Shown: piece by piece, positions 8,223 through 15,451 of the stretch | Layout: each line of letters starts with the position of its first letter | Position numbering within the stretch: position 1 is the stretch's first letter | Origin: Roseibium aggregatum IAM 12614 | GTDB taxonomy: Bacteria; Pseudomonadota; Alphaproteobacteria; Rhizobiales; Stappiaceae | NCBI RefSeq assembly: GCF_000168975.1 | Contig: NZ_AAUW01000001.1 | Span: 310,001 to 374,000, forward strand | Direction: 5' to 3' | DNA length: 64,000 nucleotides | The notes under the pieces: model-generated | Told to the model about the DNA's origin: nothing | Seen by the model: only the letters and a program-made list of their open reading frames with translations | Database searches by the model: none | Position numbers and translations under genes: made by a program

Positions 8223-9376
8223 TAGCGGCGCACTCCTTTGCCGAGCGGCGTTGCCGGGGTTTCAGCCGGGACACGGCCATAGGCGTGCGGCAGGGAACAG
8301 GTCTTCAGGTTGGACAGAACCCGCGATCCGAAATGCTTGGCTTCTTCCAGATGCGGATAGCCGGAGAAGATGAAGGCGCGGATACCCATCTTCTGATAGG
8401 CCTCGATCTTGGACATCACCTGATCGGTTGAGCCGACCAGCGCTGCCCCGCAGCCGGATCTTGCCCGGCCGACACCTGTCCACAGGTTCGGTTCGATGTA
8501 GCCGAATTCATCGGCAATCTCGCGGTTCTTGGCCTGATGACTGACCCCAAGAGACCTGGCGTCGAGAGCCCGCTCGCGGATGGCCGTTCCCTGGGTGTCA
8601 TCAAGTTTGGAGACGATGTAGTCCGCGTATTCCTGCGCTTCCTTCTCCGTGTCGCGCACGATCATGTGCACACGCAGGCCGTAGTCGAGGGTGCGGTCGT
8701 ATTTTTCGGCAACCGCGTTGACCGCCTTCATGCGGCCTTCCAGCTCCTCAACCTTTTCCGGCCACATCAGATAGACATCGCAGTGCTGGCCACACAGGTC
8801 CAGCGCATCGGGGGAATAGCCGCCGAAATAGAGCAGGGGACCACCGGTCTGATAGGGACGCACCGGATCCGTGGTCAGGCCTTTGAAGTTGTAGATCTGG
8901 CCTTCGTAGTTGATTTCGTCCTGGGTCCAGGCCTGCTTGAGGATTTCCACCACTTCCCGCGAGCGCTGGTAGCGGTAGCTGCTGTCGGCCTGCTCGCCCG
9001 GAAAGTCGGACGAGATGATGTTGACCGTCAACCGGCCTTCCAGCATGTGGTCCAGCGTGGCAATGGTCCGTGCCAGCATGATCGGCTGCATCTCGCCGCA
9101 GCGGACGGCCGCAAGCAGGTTGATCTTGTCTGTGATCGGCGCGCAGCCGGCCACGAAGGACAATGTATCCTGGCCGACCTGATAGGACGATGGGCACAGG
9201 ATGTTGCGGAAGCCCTGCTGCTCGGCAGTCTTTACGATGGAAGAGCAATGCTCCCAGGAGGAGCGCAGGTGGCCTTCGGGTACGCCCAGAAACTGGTAGT
9301 CGTCGGAACACAATGCGGCGAACCAGGATACCTCCGCTGCATCGAGATCCGGTGACGTGACTGGGATTACGGTCAT
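8222..9376 (-). CDS. smoC: LLM-class FMNH2-dependent monooxygenase (SsuD/SmoC-like sulfonate desulfonase)
   Basis: Luciferase-like TIM-barrel monooxygenase of about 384 residues, close to alkanesulfonate monooxygenase SsuD. Visible features are QVGQDTLSFVAGCAPIT, ARTIATLDHMLEGRLTVNIISSD, GPLLYFGGYSPDALDL and the C-terminal GSTDQVMSKIEAYQKMG. The ATG at 9376 has GGGAGG seven bases upstream; an in-frame codon at 9397 lacks one. SsuD/SmoC enzymes use reduced FMN and oxygen to cleave C-S bonds, releasing sulfite. Together with the linked reductase and aldo-keto reductase, the most specific reading is sulfoquinovose monooxygenase. An alkanesulfonate or another sulfosugar as substrate remains possible. 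Confidence 0.75.
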   Translation of the reverse strand: MTVIPVTSPDLDAAEVSWFAALCSDDYQFLGVPEGHLRSSWEHCSSIVKTAEQQGFRNILCPSSYQVGQDTLSFVAGCAPITDKINLLAAVRCGEMQPIMLARTIATLDHMLEGRLTVNIISSDFPGEQADSSYRYQRSREVVEILKQAWTQDEINYEGQIYNFKGLTTDPVRPYQTGGPLLYFGGYSPDALDLCGQHCDVYLMWPEKVEELEGRMKAVNAVAEKYDRTLDYGLRVHMIVRDTEKEAQEYADYIVSKLDDTQGTAIRERALDARSLGVSHQAKNREIADEFGYIEPNLWTGVGRARSGCGAALVGSTDQVMSKIEAYQKMGIRAFIFSGYPHLEEAKHFGSRVLSNLKTCSLPHAYGRVPAETPATPLGKGVRR

Positions 9377-9566
9377 GAAGTGCCTCCCTTGGACCATCTT
9401 TTCGAATAGCGAAACACGAGATCGCCGAATGAGGCGCGGTTGAGGTTTCGCTATTTTCGTTTGTTTTCGAATGGCTTCATTTAGCGTTCGATTTCTTCTT
9501 GCATATCACCCGGTTTGATGTAAATCAATAGTGTATCAATTTTGAAAACGAGACCCTCGAACCACC
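9377..9566. promoter_or_regulatory. Divergent control region of the sulfonate cluster
   Basis: This 190-bp spacer separates smoC (minus) and gntR (plus). An 11-bp perfect inverted repeat, AATAGCGAAAC (9405-9415) and GTTTCGCTATT (9445-9455), lies just upstream of smoC. A second palindrome, TTGAT-GTAA-ATCAA, is at 9515-9528. A candidate minus-strand promoter reads TTGATT, 17 bp, TATGCA (9528 down to 9500). The second palindrome overlaps its -35, and the first repeat lies in the predicted leader. Either could be the GntR operator. Confidence 0.5.
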
Positions 9567-10277
9567 ATGCCAACCGCCTCGCAATCCTCGACCGCGCTGC
9601 CGTTATACGTGCAGATAAGCGAGCTTTTGATCAGGGATATTGCGGCTGGACGGCTGATCGACGGTGAACGCTTGCCGCCGGAACGGGAGATGGCGGAGGA
9701 GCTCGGCATCTCCATCGGCACCCTGCGCAAGGCGCTTGCCGACCTTACGCAAAAAGGCTTACTCGAGCGGATCCAGGGGTCGGGAAACTACATACGCCAG
9801 GGCGGCACGCATGAAAGCGTCTACGCCATGTTCCGCCTGGAGCTTCTCACGGGCGGTGGTTTGCCGAGGGCAGACATTCTTGACGTGCAGCGCATGGTCA
9901 AGCCTGACGACCTGCCGCTCTTCGGTACCAGCGCGGAAGGCACCCGCATCCGGCGTTTGAGGTTTCTCAACGATGTGATGATCGCGGTGGAGGAAATCTG
10001 GCTGGACGGGGACGCCGGCTTCGTCCGCCGCGAACTCCTGTCCGATTCTCTCTACCGCTTTTACCAGAAACACCTGGGGTTCTGGATCGTGCGTGCGGAA
10101 GACCGGGTCACCATCGGCGCGCTGCCGGACTGGACACCCGAGATCTTTCAGAAGACGGCGGGAACACTCACAGGGTTTATTGAACGGTTCAGTTGGGCGG
10201 ATCGGCCCAAGCCGGTCGAATATTCGCGAACCTGGTTCGATACGGACCGGGCGCATTACGTGCAGCGTTTGAAATAG
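9567..10277 (+). CDS. GntR/HutC-family transcriptional regulator with UTRA domain
   Basis: A 236-residue regulator. The N-terminal winged helix is typical of GntR: PLYVQISELLIRDIAAGRL, LPPEREMAEELGISIGTLRKAL and LERIQGSGNYI, residues about 12-75. The remainder looks like a UTRA effector domain, with RIRRLRFLNDVMIAVEEIWLD and the final EYSRTWFDTDRAHYV. HutC-type proteins bind a small-molecule effector, often a sugar phosphate or organic acid, and usually repress an adjacent operon. It diverges from smoC and precedes the Gfo/Idh/MocA gene by 35 nt, so it probably controls both arms. Confidence 0.88.
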   Translation: MPTASQSSTALPLYVQISELLIRDIAAGRLIDGERLPPEREMAEELGISIGTLRKALADLTQKGLLERIQGSGNYIRQGGTHESVYAMFRLELLTGGGLPRADILDVQRMVKPDDLPLFGTSAEGTRIRRLRFLNDVMIAVEEIWLDGDAGFVRRELLSDSLYRFYQKHLGFWIVRAEDRVTIGALPDWTPEIFQKTAGTLTGFIERFSWADRPKPVEYSRTWFDTDRAHYVQRLK

Positions 10278-10312
10278 GTGGACAGGGAATGCCACCGAGC
10301 ATGGAGGACTGA

Positions 10313-11437
10313 ATGCCTGCAAGGGTAAGATATGGCGTCATTGGCTGCGGAATGATGGGGCAGGAGCACCTGCGCAACATTGCGCTGCTGCCGGACACCG
10401 AAGTTGCAGTGATCTTCGAGCCGGACGCCGGAATGGCGGAAGAGGCGGCAAGATTTGCGCCGGGAGCGCGGTTTGCCGGTTCCATTTCGGAGTTGCTGGA
10501 CGTTGAAGAGCTCGACTGCATCCTGATTGCCAGCCCGAACCACTGCCACGTGCCGCAGATGGAAGAAATCCGCCGCAAGCGACCGCTGCCGATTCTCGTG
10601 GAAAAGCCGCTCTTCACCGATCCGAAGGACGTTGCCGAGCTGGAGGCTTTCAAGGCGTCCTATCCTGCGCCTGTGTGGGTGGCGATGGAATATCGCTACA
10701 TGCCACCGATCGCAGCGCTGATTGAACAGGCGGAAACAGCCACCGGCGGCATCAAGATGCTGACCATTCGCGAGCACCGCTTTCCCTTCCTCGACAAGGT
10801 AGGTGCCTGGAACCGGTTCAACCGGTATTCGGGTGGGACATTCGTAGAGAAATGCTGCCATTTCTTCGACCTCATGCGGCTGATCATGAAATGCGAACCC
10901 GTCCGCGTGATGGCCTCCGCCGGCCAGGATGCGAACCACAAGGACGAGATCTACAACGGCGAGCAGCCGGATATCCTCGATAATGGCTATGTGATTGTCG
11001 ACTTTGAAAACGGTGCCCGGGCCATGCTCGAACTCTGCATGTTCGCCGAAGGCGCCCGATATCAGGAAGAGGTTTCGGCCGTCGGACCGGAAGGCAAGAT
11101 CGAAGCCTTCGTGCCGGGCCCCGGCCGCTTCTGGCCCGAACACCTCGGCGAGCCGCCAGTGCCCCAGCTTGTCGTGTCGCCGCGGCATCCCAAGGGGCCG
11201 CGGCAGATCGACATTCCGGTCGATCCGCTGCTCCTCCACGCAGGCGACCATAACGGCTCAACCTTCTACCAGCACGAAGGTTTCGTTGCAGTGGTGCGCG
11301 GTGAAAAGCCGGCACCTGAAGTGACGCTGGAAGATGGATGGCGGGCCGTCGAAATGGGGCTGGCGGCGCAGCAGTCCGCCCGCACAGGGCAGGCCGTCAC
11401 GCTGCGGGCTCAGACGCTTTCTTCCGTCGCCTGCTAA
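10313..11437 (+). CDS. Gfo/Idh/MocA-family NAD-dependent protein (candidate GH188-type sulfoquinovosidase)
   Basis: A 374-residue protein with an N-terminal Rossmann fold (YGVIGCGMMGQEHLRN), the ASPNHCH segment and the VEKPLF motif typical of Gfo/Idh/MocA oxidoreductases. The C-terminal half carries GGTFVEKCCHFFDLMR and a conserved-looking HAGDHNGST. A GGAGG site sits nine bases before the ATG. Members of this fold include sugar dehydrogenases and NAD-dependent glycosidases; GH188 sulfoquinovosidases belong to it. No GH31 sulfoquinovosidase is seen here, so this gene could release sulfoquinovose from its glyceryl glycoside. That role is inference; a plain sugar dehydrogenase is the alternative. 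Confidence 0.7.
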   Translation: MPARVRYGVIGCGMMGQEHLRNIALLPDTEVAVIFEPDAGMAEEAARFAPGARFAGSISELLDVEELDCILIASPNHCHVPQMEEIRRKRPLPILVEKPLFTDPKDVAELEAFKASYPAPVWVAMEYRYMPPIAALIEQAETATGGIKMLTIREHRFPFLDKVGAWNRFNRYSGGTFVEKCCHFFDLMRLIMKCEPVRVMASAGQDANHKDEIYNGEQPDILDNGYVIVDFENGARAMLELCMFAEGARYQEEVSAVGPEGKIEAFVPGPGRFWPEHLGEPPVPQLVVSPRHPKGPRQIDIPVDPLLLHAGDHNGSTFYQHEGFVAVVRGEKPAPEVTLEDGWRAVEMGLAAQQSARTGQAVTLRAQTLSSVAC

Positions 11438-11462
11438 AAACCTGGTTTTCCTCTGGAGGCCT

Positions 11463-11493
11463 GGCCGGTGCGATGTGTCGTGCCGGCCTTTTT
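11463..11493 (+). terminator. Rho-independent terminator after the Gfo/Idh/MocA gene
   Basis: GGCCGG (11463-11468) pairs with CCGGCC (11483-11488) and is followed immediately by TTTTT (11489-11493). Confidence 0.8.
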
Positions 11494-11520
11494 GATTTGT
11501 GCCGGGCATGAGGCCATGGC

Positions 11521-11955
11521 CTACCAGCGTTCCTTCGGCAACAGGGACTGAACGTTGTTGGAACTGAAGCCGTCCCGTCCGCGGCGCAGGTTGATGGCCC
11601 GGATCGGTACCTTGTATTCTCGCCCCGTGTCCGTCGTTTTGGACTGCTGCTTGCGGTAGGCGAAATTGTCCGGCACGTTCCTGTGGTTCTGCACCAGGAC
11701 GCAAAACACGTCGTAGCGGCCGTTGACGTCGATGTCCCGGCGCGCTCCCTGAGCGACGATCACCTGCATATGGCGGGTGAACGCCTTGTCGAAAAGCAGA
11801 AAGTTGCAGTAGGGCTCGCTGCCGTTGGGTGTCCGCGTGCTTTCGCAATAAAAGATCTCTGCCCAGGCCTTCTGCGGAGCGGCAGGCGGGAAAGCGCCGA
11901 TCGAGATGATCCCTGCAAGAACGGCTGGCAGAGCGTAGCGCTTTAACATTCCCAT
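11521..11955 (-). CDS. Hypothetical secreted protein, 144 aa
   Basis: I do not recognise the family. The N-terminus (MGMLKRYALPAVLAGIISIGAF) is a signal peptide or membrane anchor with cleavage plausible after QKAWA near residue 32. The mature part has three cysteines (FYCES, PYCNF, VFCVL), enough for one disulfide, and is otherwise polar. AGGAG precedes the ATG at 11955 by only three bases, so the ATG at 11949 may be the true start. The gene is convergent with the Gfo/Idh/MocA gene and divergent from the large SH3-domain protein. Confidence 0.6.
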   Translation of the reverse strand: MGMLKRYALPAVLAGIISIGAFPPAAPQKAWAEIFYCESTRTPNGSEPYCNFLLFDKAFTRHMQVIVAQGARRDIDVNGRYDVFCVLVQNHRNVPDNFAYRKQQSKTTDTGREYKVPIRAINLRRGRDGFSSNNVQSLLPKERW

Positions 11956-12164
11956 AAACTCCTGGTCGAAATGCAGTTTCTTTCAACGTGATCTTGCGGA
12001 TAGAATATCACTCCACGTAAGATTTAATGGTGACGACCCTCACAGGGAATAGGCGTTGCCACGATTTTTAGTTTGCTTCGGGGCCGAGCAGGTTCCGGAG
12101 CGCGCGGGCAGAAACATGCACCGACATCGGCAGAGCTGGCCGAACCAGCCCCTGGGAGGTCCAA

Positions 12165-14879
12165 ATGCGTAAGTCACTTTCCGTTCTTCTGTCTTCAACG
12201 CTGATTTTGCAAACAGTTTTCATCAATGGCGTGCTTGCCGCGCCAGCCCTGACGACCGCCAACGTCAATTTCAGGCAAGGACCGGGAACGAACTTCGGTT
12301 CACTGGGAACCGTGCCCTCCGGTACGCAGGTTGAAATGGAAAACTGCGACGACAGCGGCGCGTGGTGCTCGATCAGCTACAACGGCCAGAACGGCTTCGT
12401 CAGCGGTCAGTATCTGCAGCTCAGCGAACCGGAACAGACGACAGGCTGGCCCCGGTCCTTCCAGACCGATGCCGGAGCGACACTGGTGCTCTACCAGCCG
12501 CAGTTTACCGAGTGGGACAACTTCAAGACGCTGAAGGCGCTCGTGGCTGCGGAATACATCAAGGACAAGGATACCAAGCCGGTGTTCGGTGTGATCGGCG
12601 TCAGCGGCGTGACCGTGGCCGACCCCGACAAGAGCGAAGTGGACATCAACCAGATCCAGGTGACGGAGCTGGATTTTTCAGCTCTGGACCGGCAGTCCCT
12701 TACGGATCTGTCCCTCCAGGTCGGCAAGATTCTGCCGACCGGAACTATCACCGTGAAGGAAGACCGGATTACCGCCGGTCTTGCCGAATACAAGCGCATG
12801 GACGATGTCCAGGGCCTGAATTCGGAAGCACCGCCGATTTTCATCTCCACCGAGCCGTCCATTCTCGTCCAGACCGAGGGCGCTCCCATTTTTGCGCCGG
12901 TCAAGGGCGACCAGGGGCTCAGCTTCGTGGTCAACAGCAACTGGGACATTCTGAAAATCGACGAGAGCGGCGAGCTTTATCTTCGCGACGAAAAGTCCTG
13001 GATGAAAACCACGGATGTGTCGGCCGGTTGGCAAGCGGTCGACAAGTTGCCGGATCTGATCGGCTCTCTGCCCGATGATGACAACTGGAAGGAAACCAGG
13101 GAAGCGATCCCAGGGGAGCCCTTTGCCGACAACGCGCCGCCGAAGGTGATCTATTCCGACAAACCGGCCGAGATGATCGTCTTTGACGGTGAGCCTGCGC
13201 TGGAGCCGGTGGAAGGCACCGATCTGGAATGGGCCTCCAACACCGACAGCGATGTCTTCTTCCTGAAATCCACGTCCACCTGGTACATTCTCGTGTCAGG
13301 ACGCTGGTTCAAGTCTGACTCGCTTCAAGGGCCATGGACCTTTACGACGCCAGACATGCCGTCCGATTTCCAGAACCTGCCGGAAGACGCGCCTTACTAT
13401 TCCGTCCGCTCATCCATTCCGGGCACTTCGGAGGCCTCTCAGGCCCGGTTGAAGGCCAGCATTCCGACCACCGCCCGCGTCGAGGTCGGTTCCGTCAGCG
13501 CGGATGTTTCCTACGCGGGGGACCCGGAATTTGAAAAGATCGACGGCACGTCGATGTCCTACGCGGTCAATACCAGCGACCAGGTGATCCAAGTCGGCGC
13601 GAAATACTACGTGCTGCAGGACGGTGTCTGGTTCGTCGGCGACAGCCCACAGGGACCCTTTGCCGTCGCAACGGCCGTACCGGACGAGATCTACACCATT
13701 CCGCCGTCTTCCCCGGTCTACAACACCACCTATGTGCGCATCTATGACAGCGAGCCGGGAGCGGTCTGGTACGGTTATACGATGGGCTATCTGGCCGGGT
13801 TCCTGTCCTGGGGCGTCTTCGTTTATGGCACCGGATATTATTACCGGCCCTGGTACCGCCCGGGTCTGCGTCCGATCTATTTTCCGCGCCCGGTGACCTA
13901 TGGCATCGGCGCCTTCTATAACCCGGTCCGGGGCACCTTCGGACGCTATGGTTACGCCTATGGCCCGCTGCGCGGCATTGCCGGAGGCGGCATCTACAAT
14001 CCTCGTACCGGCGGTTACATCCGCGGTGCCGCTATCAGCGGGCCGCGCGGCAGTGCCGGCTTCATCAGCGCCTACAATCCGCGCACCGGCAACCGGGTCG
14101 TGGTTGGCGGAGCAAGGGGCATTTACGGTTCCTGGGGCGGCAAGGTGGTGAGCGGGCCGGAATGGTCGCGCACGCGTGATCTTCAGGCGGGCGCCGTTCA
14201 GCGCTGGAAAAAGGACGGCAATCTCGGCCAGGTGGCAAACCTTGACCGCCGGGGCGATGTTTTTGCCGGCCGGGATGGAAGCGTTTATCGCCGCGATGGC
14301 GAAAAATGGCAGAAGTTCGAAGGCGGCCGCTGGGGAGAGGTAGCTGCTCCCTCCCGCGACGCAATCCAGGACCGTGTCGGGGATATTGGTGCCGGACTGG
14401 CAGGTGGCGCAATCGGCGCGGGCGCAGGAGCCGCCCTTGCCAACAGGCCGTTGGGCGACAAGGTTCAGAACCGTCCCAACATTCAGCGCCCGACCAACCT
14501 GCCTGCAGGCCAGCGTCCGAATGTTGAACGCCCCAACGTCCAACGCCCGAACGTGCAAAGGCCAAATGCGCAACGACCGGCGGAACGTCCCAATGTACAG
14601 AAGCCGAATGTGCAGCGTCCAAACGTGCAGCGGCCCAGTGTCCAGCGGCCGAACGTCCAGAAGCCGAATGTGCAACGCCCGGCGACCCGCCCTGCCACAC
14701 GTCCGGCGGCGCGTCCCCAGGCACCGGCGCATCTGAGCCGTGACCAGCGGGCCAGAACGGCCGGCAACCGGCAGGTCAATCGTCAGCGCAATGTCCAGCA
14801 ATCACGCCCGCAGGCGCGGGTACAGCGTCCCAGCGGCGGCGGTAGTGTGCGCAGGGGAGGCGGCGGGCGCCGCCGTTGA
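12165..14879 (+). CDS. Large secreted SH3b protein with Gly/Tyr-rich region and RPNVQ-repeat tail
   Basis: A 904-residue exported protein. It has a signal peptide (residues about 1-25) and an SH3b domain at about 28-85 (NVNFRQGPGTNFGSLG). Next come three related units with a W/Y-x-L-x-G-x-W-F-x-S-x-Q-G-P-W/F pattern, seen best as WYILVSGRWF and YYVLQDGVWF. A hydrophobic/Tyr-rich stretch (YGYTMGYLAGFLSWG, YYYRPWYRPG) follows, then a Gly-rich region and an Arg/Pro/Asn/Gln-rich tail of RPNVQ-type repeats, ending in a Gly/Arg run. The middle resembles proteins loosely annotated as carbohydrate-binding family V/XII in proteobacteria. An envelope or cell-wall-associated role is likely; activity is unknown. 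GGGAGG precedes the ATG. Confidence 0.7.
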   Translation: MRKSLSVLLSSTLILQTVFINGVLAAPALTTANVNFRQGPGTNFGSLGTVPSGTQVEMENCDDSGAWCSISYNGQNGFVSGQYLQLSEPEQTTGWPRSFQTDAGATLVLYQPQFTEWDNFKTLKALVAAEYIKDKDTKPVFGVIGVSGVTVADPDKSEVDINQIQVTELDFSALDRQSLTDLSLQVGKILPTGTITVKEDRITAGLAEYKRMDDVQGLNSEAPPIFISTEPSILVQTEGAPIFAPVKGDQGLSFVVNSNWDILKIDESGELYLRDEKSWMKTTDVSAGWQAVDKLPDLIGSLPDDDNWKETREAIPGEPFADNAPPKVIYSDKPAEMIVFDGEPALEPVEGTDLEWASNTDSDVFFLKSTSTWYILVSGRWFKSDSLQGPWTFTTPDMPSDFQNLPEDAPYYSVRSSIPGTSEASQARLKASIPTTARVEVGSVSADVSYAGDPEFEKIDGTSMSYAVNTSDQVIQVGAKYYVLQDGVWFVGDSPQGPFAVATAVPDEIYTIPPSSPVYNTTYVRIYDSEPGAVWYGYTMGYLAGFLSWGVFVYGTGYYYRPWYRPGLRPIYFPRPVTYGIGAFYNPVRGTFGRYGYAYGPLRGIAGGGIYNPRTGGYIRGAAISGPRGSAGFISAYNPRTGNRVVVGGARGIYGSWGGKVVSGPEWSRTRDLQAGAVQRWKKDGNLGQVANLDRRGDVFAGRDGSVYRRDGEKWQKFEGGRWGEVAAPSRDAIQDRVGDIGAGLAGGAIGAGAGAALANRPLGDKVQNRPNIQRPTNLPAGQRPNVERPNVQRPNVQRPNAQRPAERPNVQKPNVQRPNVQRPSVQRPNVQKPNVQRPATRPATRPAARPQAPAHLSRDQRARTAGNRQVNRQRNVQQSRPQARVQRPSGGGSVRRGGGGRRR
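14514..14680 (+). repeat. Tandem RPNVQ/KPNVQ pentapeptide-coding repeat
   Basis: Within the C-terminal part of the large SH3b protein, 15-bp units encode RPNVE, RPNVQ, RPNVQ, RPNAQ, RPAE, RPNVQ, KPNVQ, RPNVQ, RPSVQ, RPNVQ, KPNVQ. Third positions vary between units, so the amino-acid pattern is kept while the DNA drifts. The tail is basic and proline-rich, suggesting an extended, possibly polyanion-binding segment. Confidence 0.85.
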
Positions 14880-14885
14880 TGCTGG

Positions 14886-15347
14886 CTAAATCGGAAGATC
14901 GCGGGCATCCGCGATCGATTCCATGGTCATGTACGACGTGACCGTATCCAGGTCGACCTTCTCGATCAGGCGCTGATACACCCGGTCGAAGGCATTCATG
15001 TCTTCGGCCACCACTTTCAGCATGTAGTCGTAGTCGCCGGCAATCCGGTAGAAATCGATCACATTCGCAATGGCCACGACTTCACCCCGGAACCTTTCCA
15101 GCCACTCCTTGGAATGGTGCCGGGTCCGGATCATCACGAAGACGGTGAGGTTCAGCCCAAGCCGGGCCGGATCCAGACGGACCGTGTGCCCTTCGATCAA
15201 ACCGCTGTCATAGAGCGTTTTCAACCGACGCCAGCACGCGTTCTGGGAAAGACCAACCTTGTCTGCAAGGTCTCTTTGCGACAGACGGGCGTCCCGTTGA
15301 AGGGCACGTAACAGCGCACGGTCAATATGATCGAATTTTTTCTCCAT
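14886..15347 (-). CDS. Lrp/AsnC-family transcriptional regulator
   Basis: A 153-residue regulator with an N-terminal HTH (IDRALLRALQRDARLSQRDLADKVGLSQNACWRRLKTL) and a C-terminal ligand-binding RAM/AsnC domain (EVVAIANVIDFYRIAGDYDYMLKV). It diverges from the class V aminotransferase gene with about 100 bp between starts. Family members sense amino acids or related metabolites and commonly control the divergent neighbour, so regulation of the aminotransferase/amidotransferase pair is likely. Confidence 0.92.
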   Translation of the reverse strand: MEKKFDHIDRALLRALQRDARLSQRDLADKVGLSQNACWRRLKTLYDSGLIEGHTVRLDPARLGLNLTVFVMIRTRHHSKEWLERFRGEVVAIANVIDFYRIAGDYDYMLKVVAEDMNAFDRVYQRLIEKVDLDTVTSYMTMESIADARDLPI

Positions 15348-15451
15348 CTTCGATCAAATGACACAAAATATGAAACAAGACAATTGAATAAGGTGAAGAA
15401 ATCCCATTGGTAGTGGTCGTATGATCCGGAAAAGTCGTTTCGGAGCACATG

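Noticed and set aside
14514-14680. The RPNVQ-coding repeat as a DNA-level element or CRISPR
   Set aside because: It is in frame within a coding sequence, with codon drift between units and no spacers.
13410-14801. A 463-codon minus-strand frame opposite the SH3b protein
   Set aside because: Shadow of the repeat-containing gene; no signal peptide, domain or ribosome-binding site.
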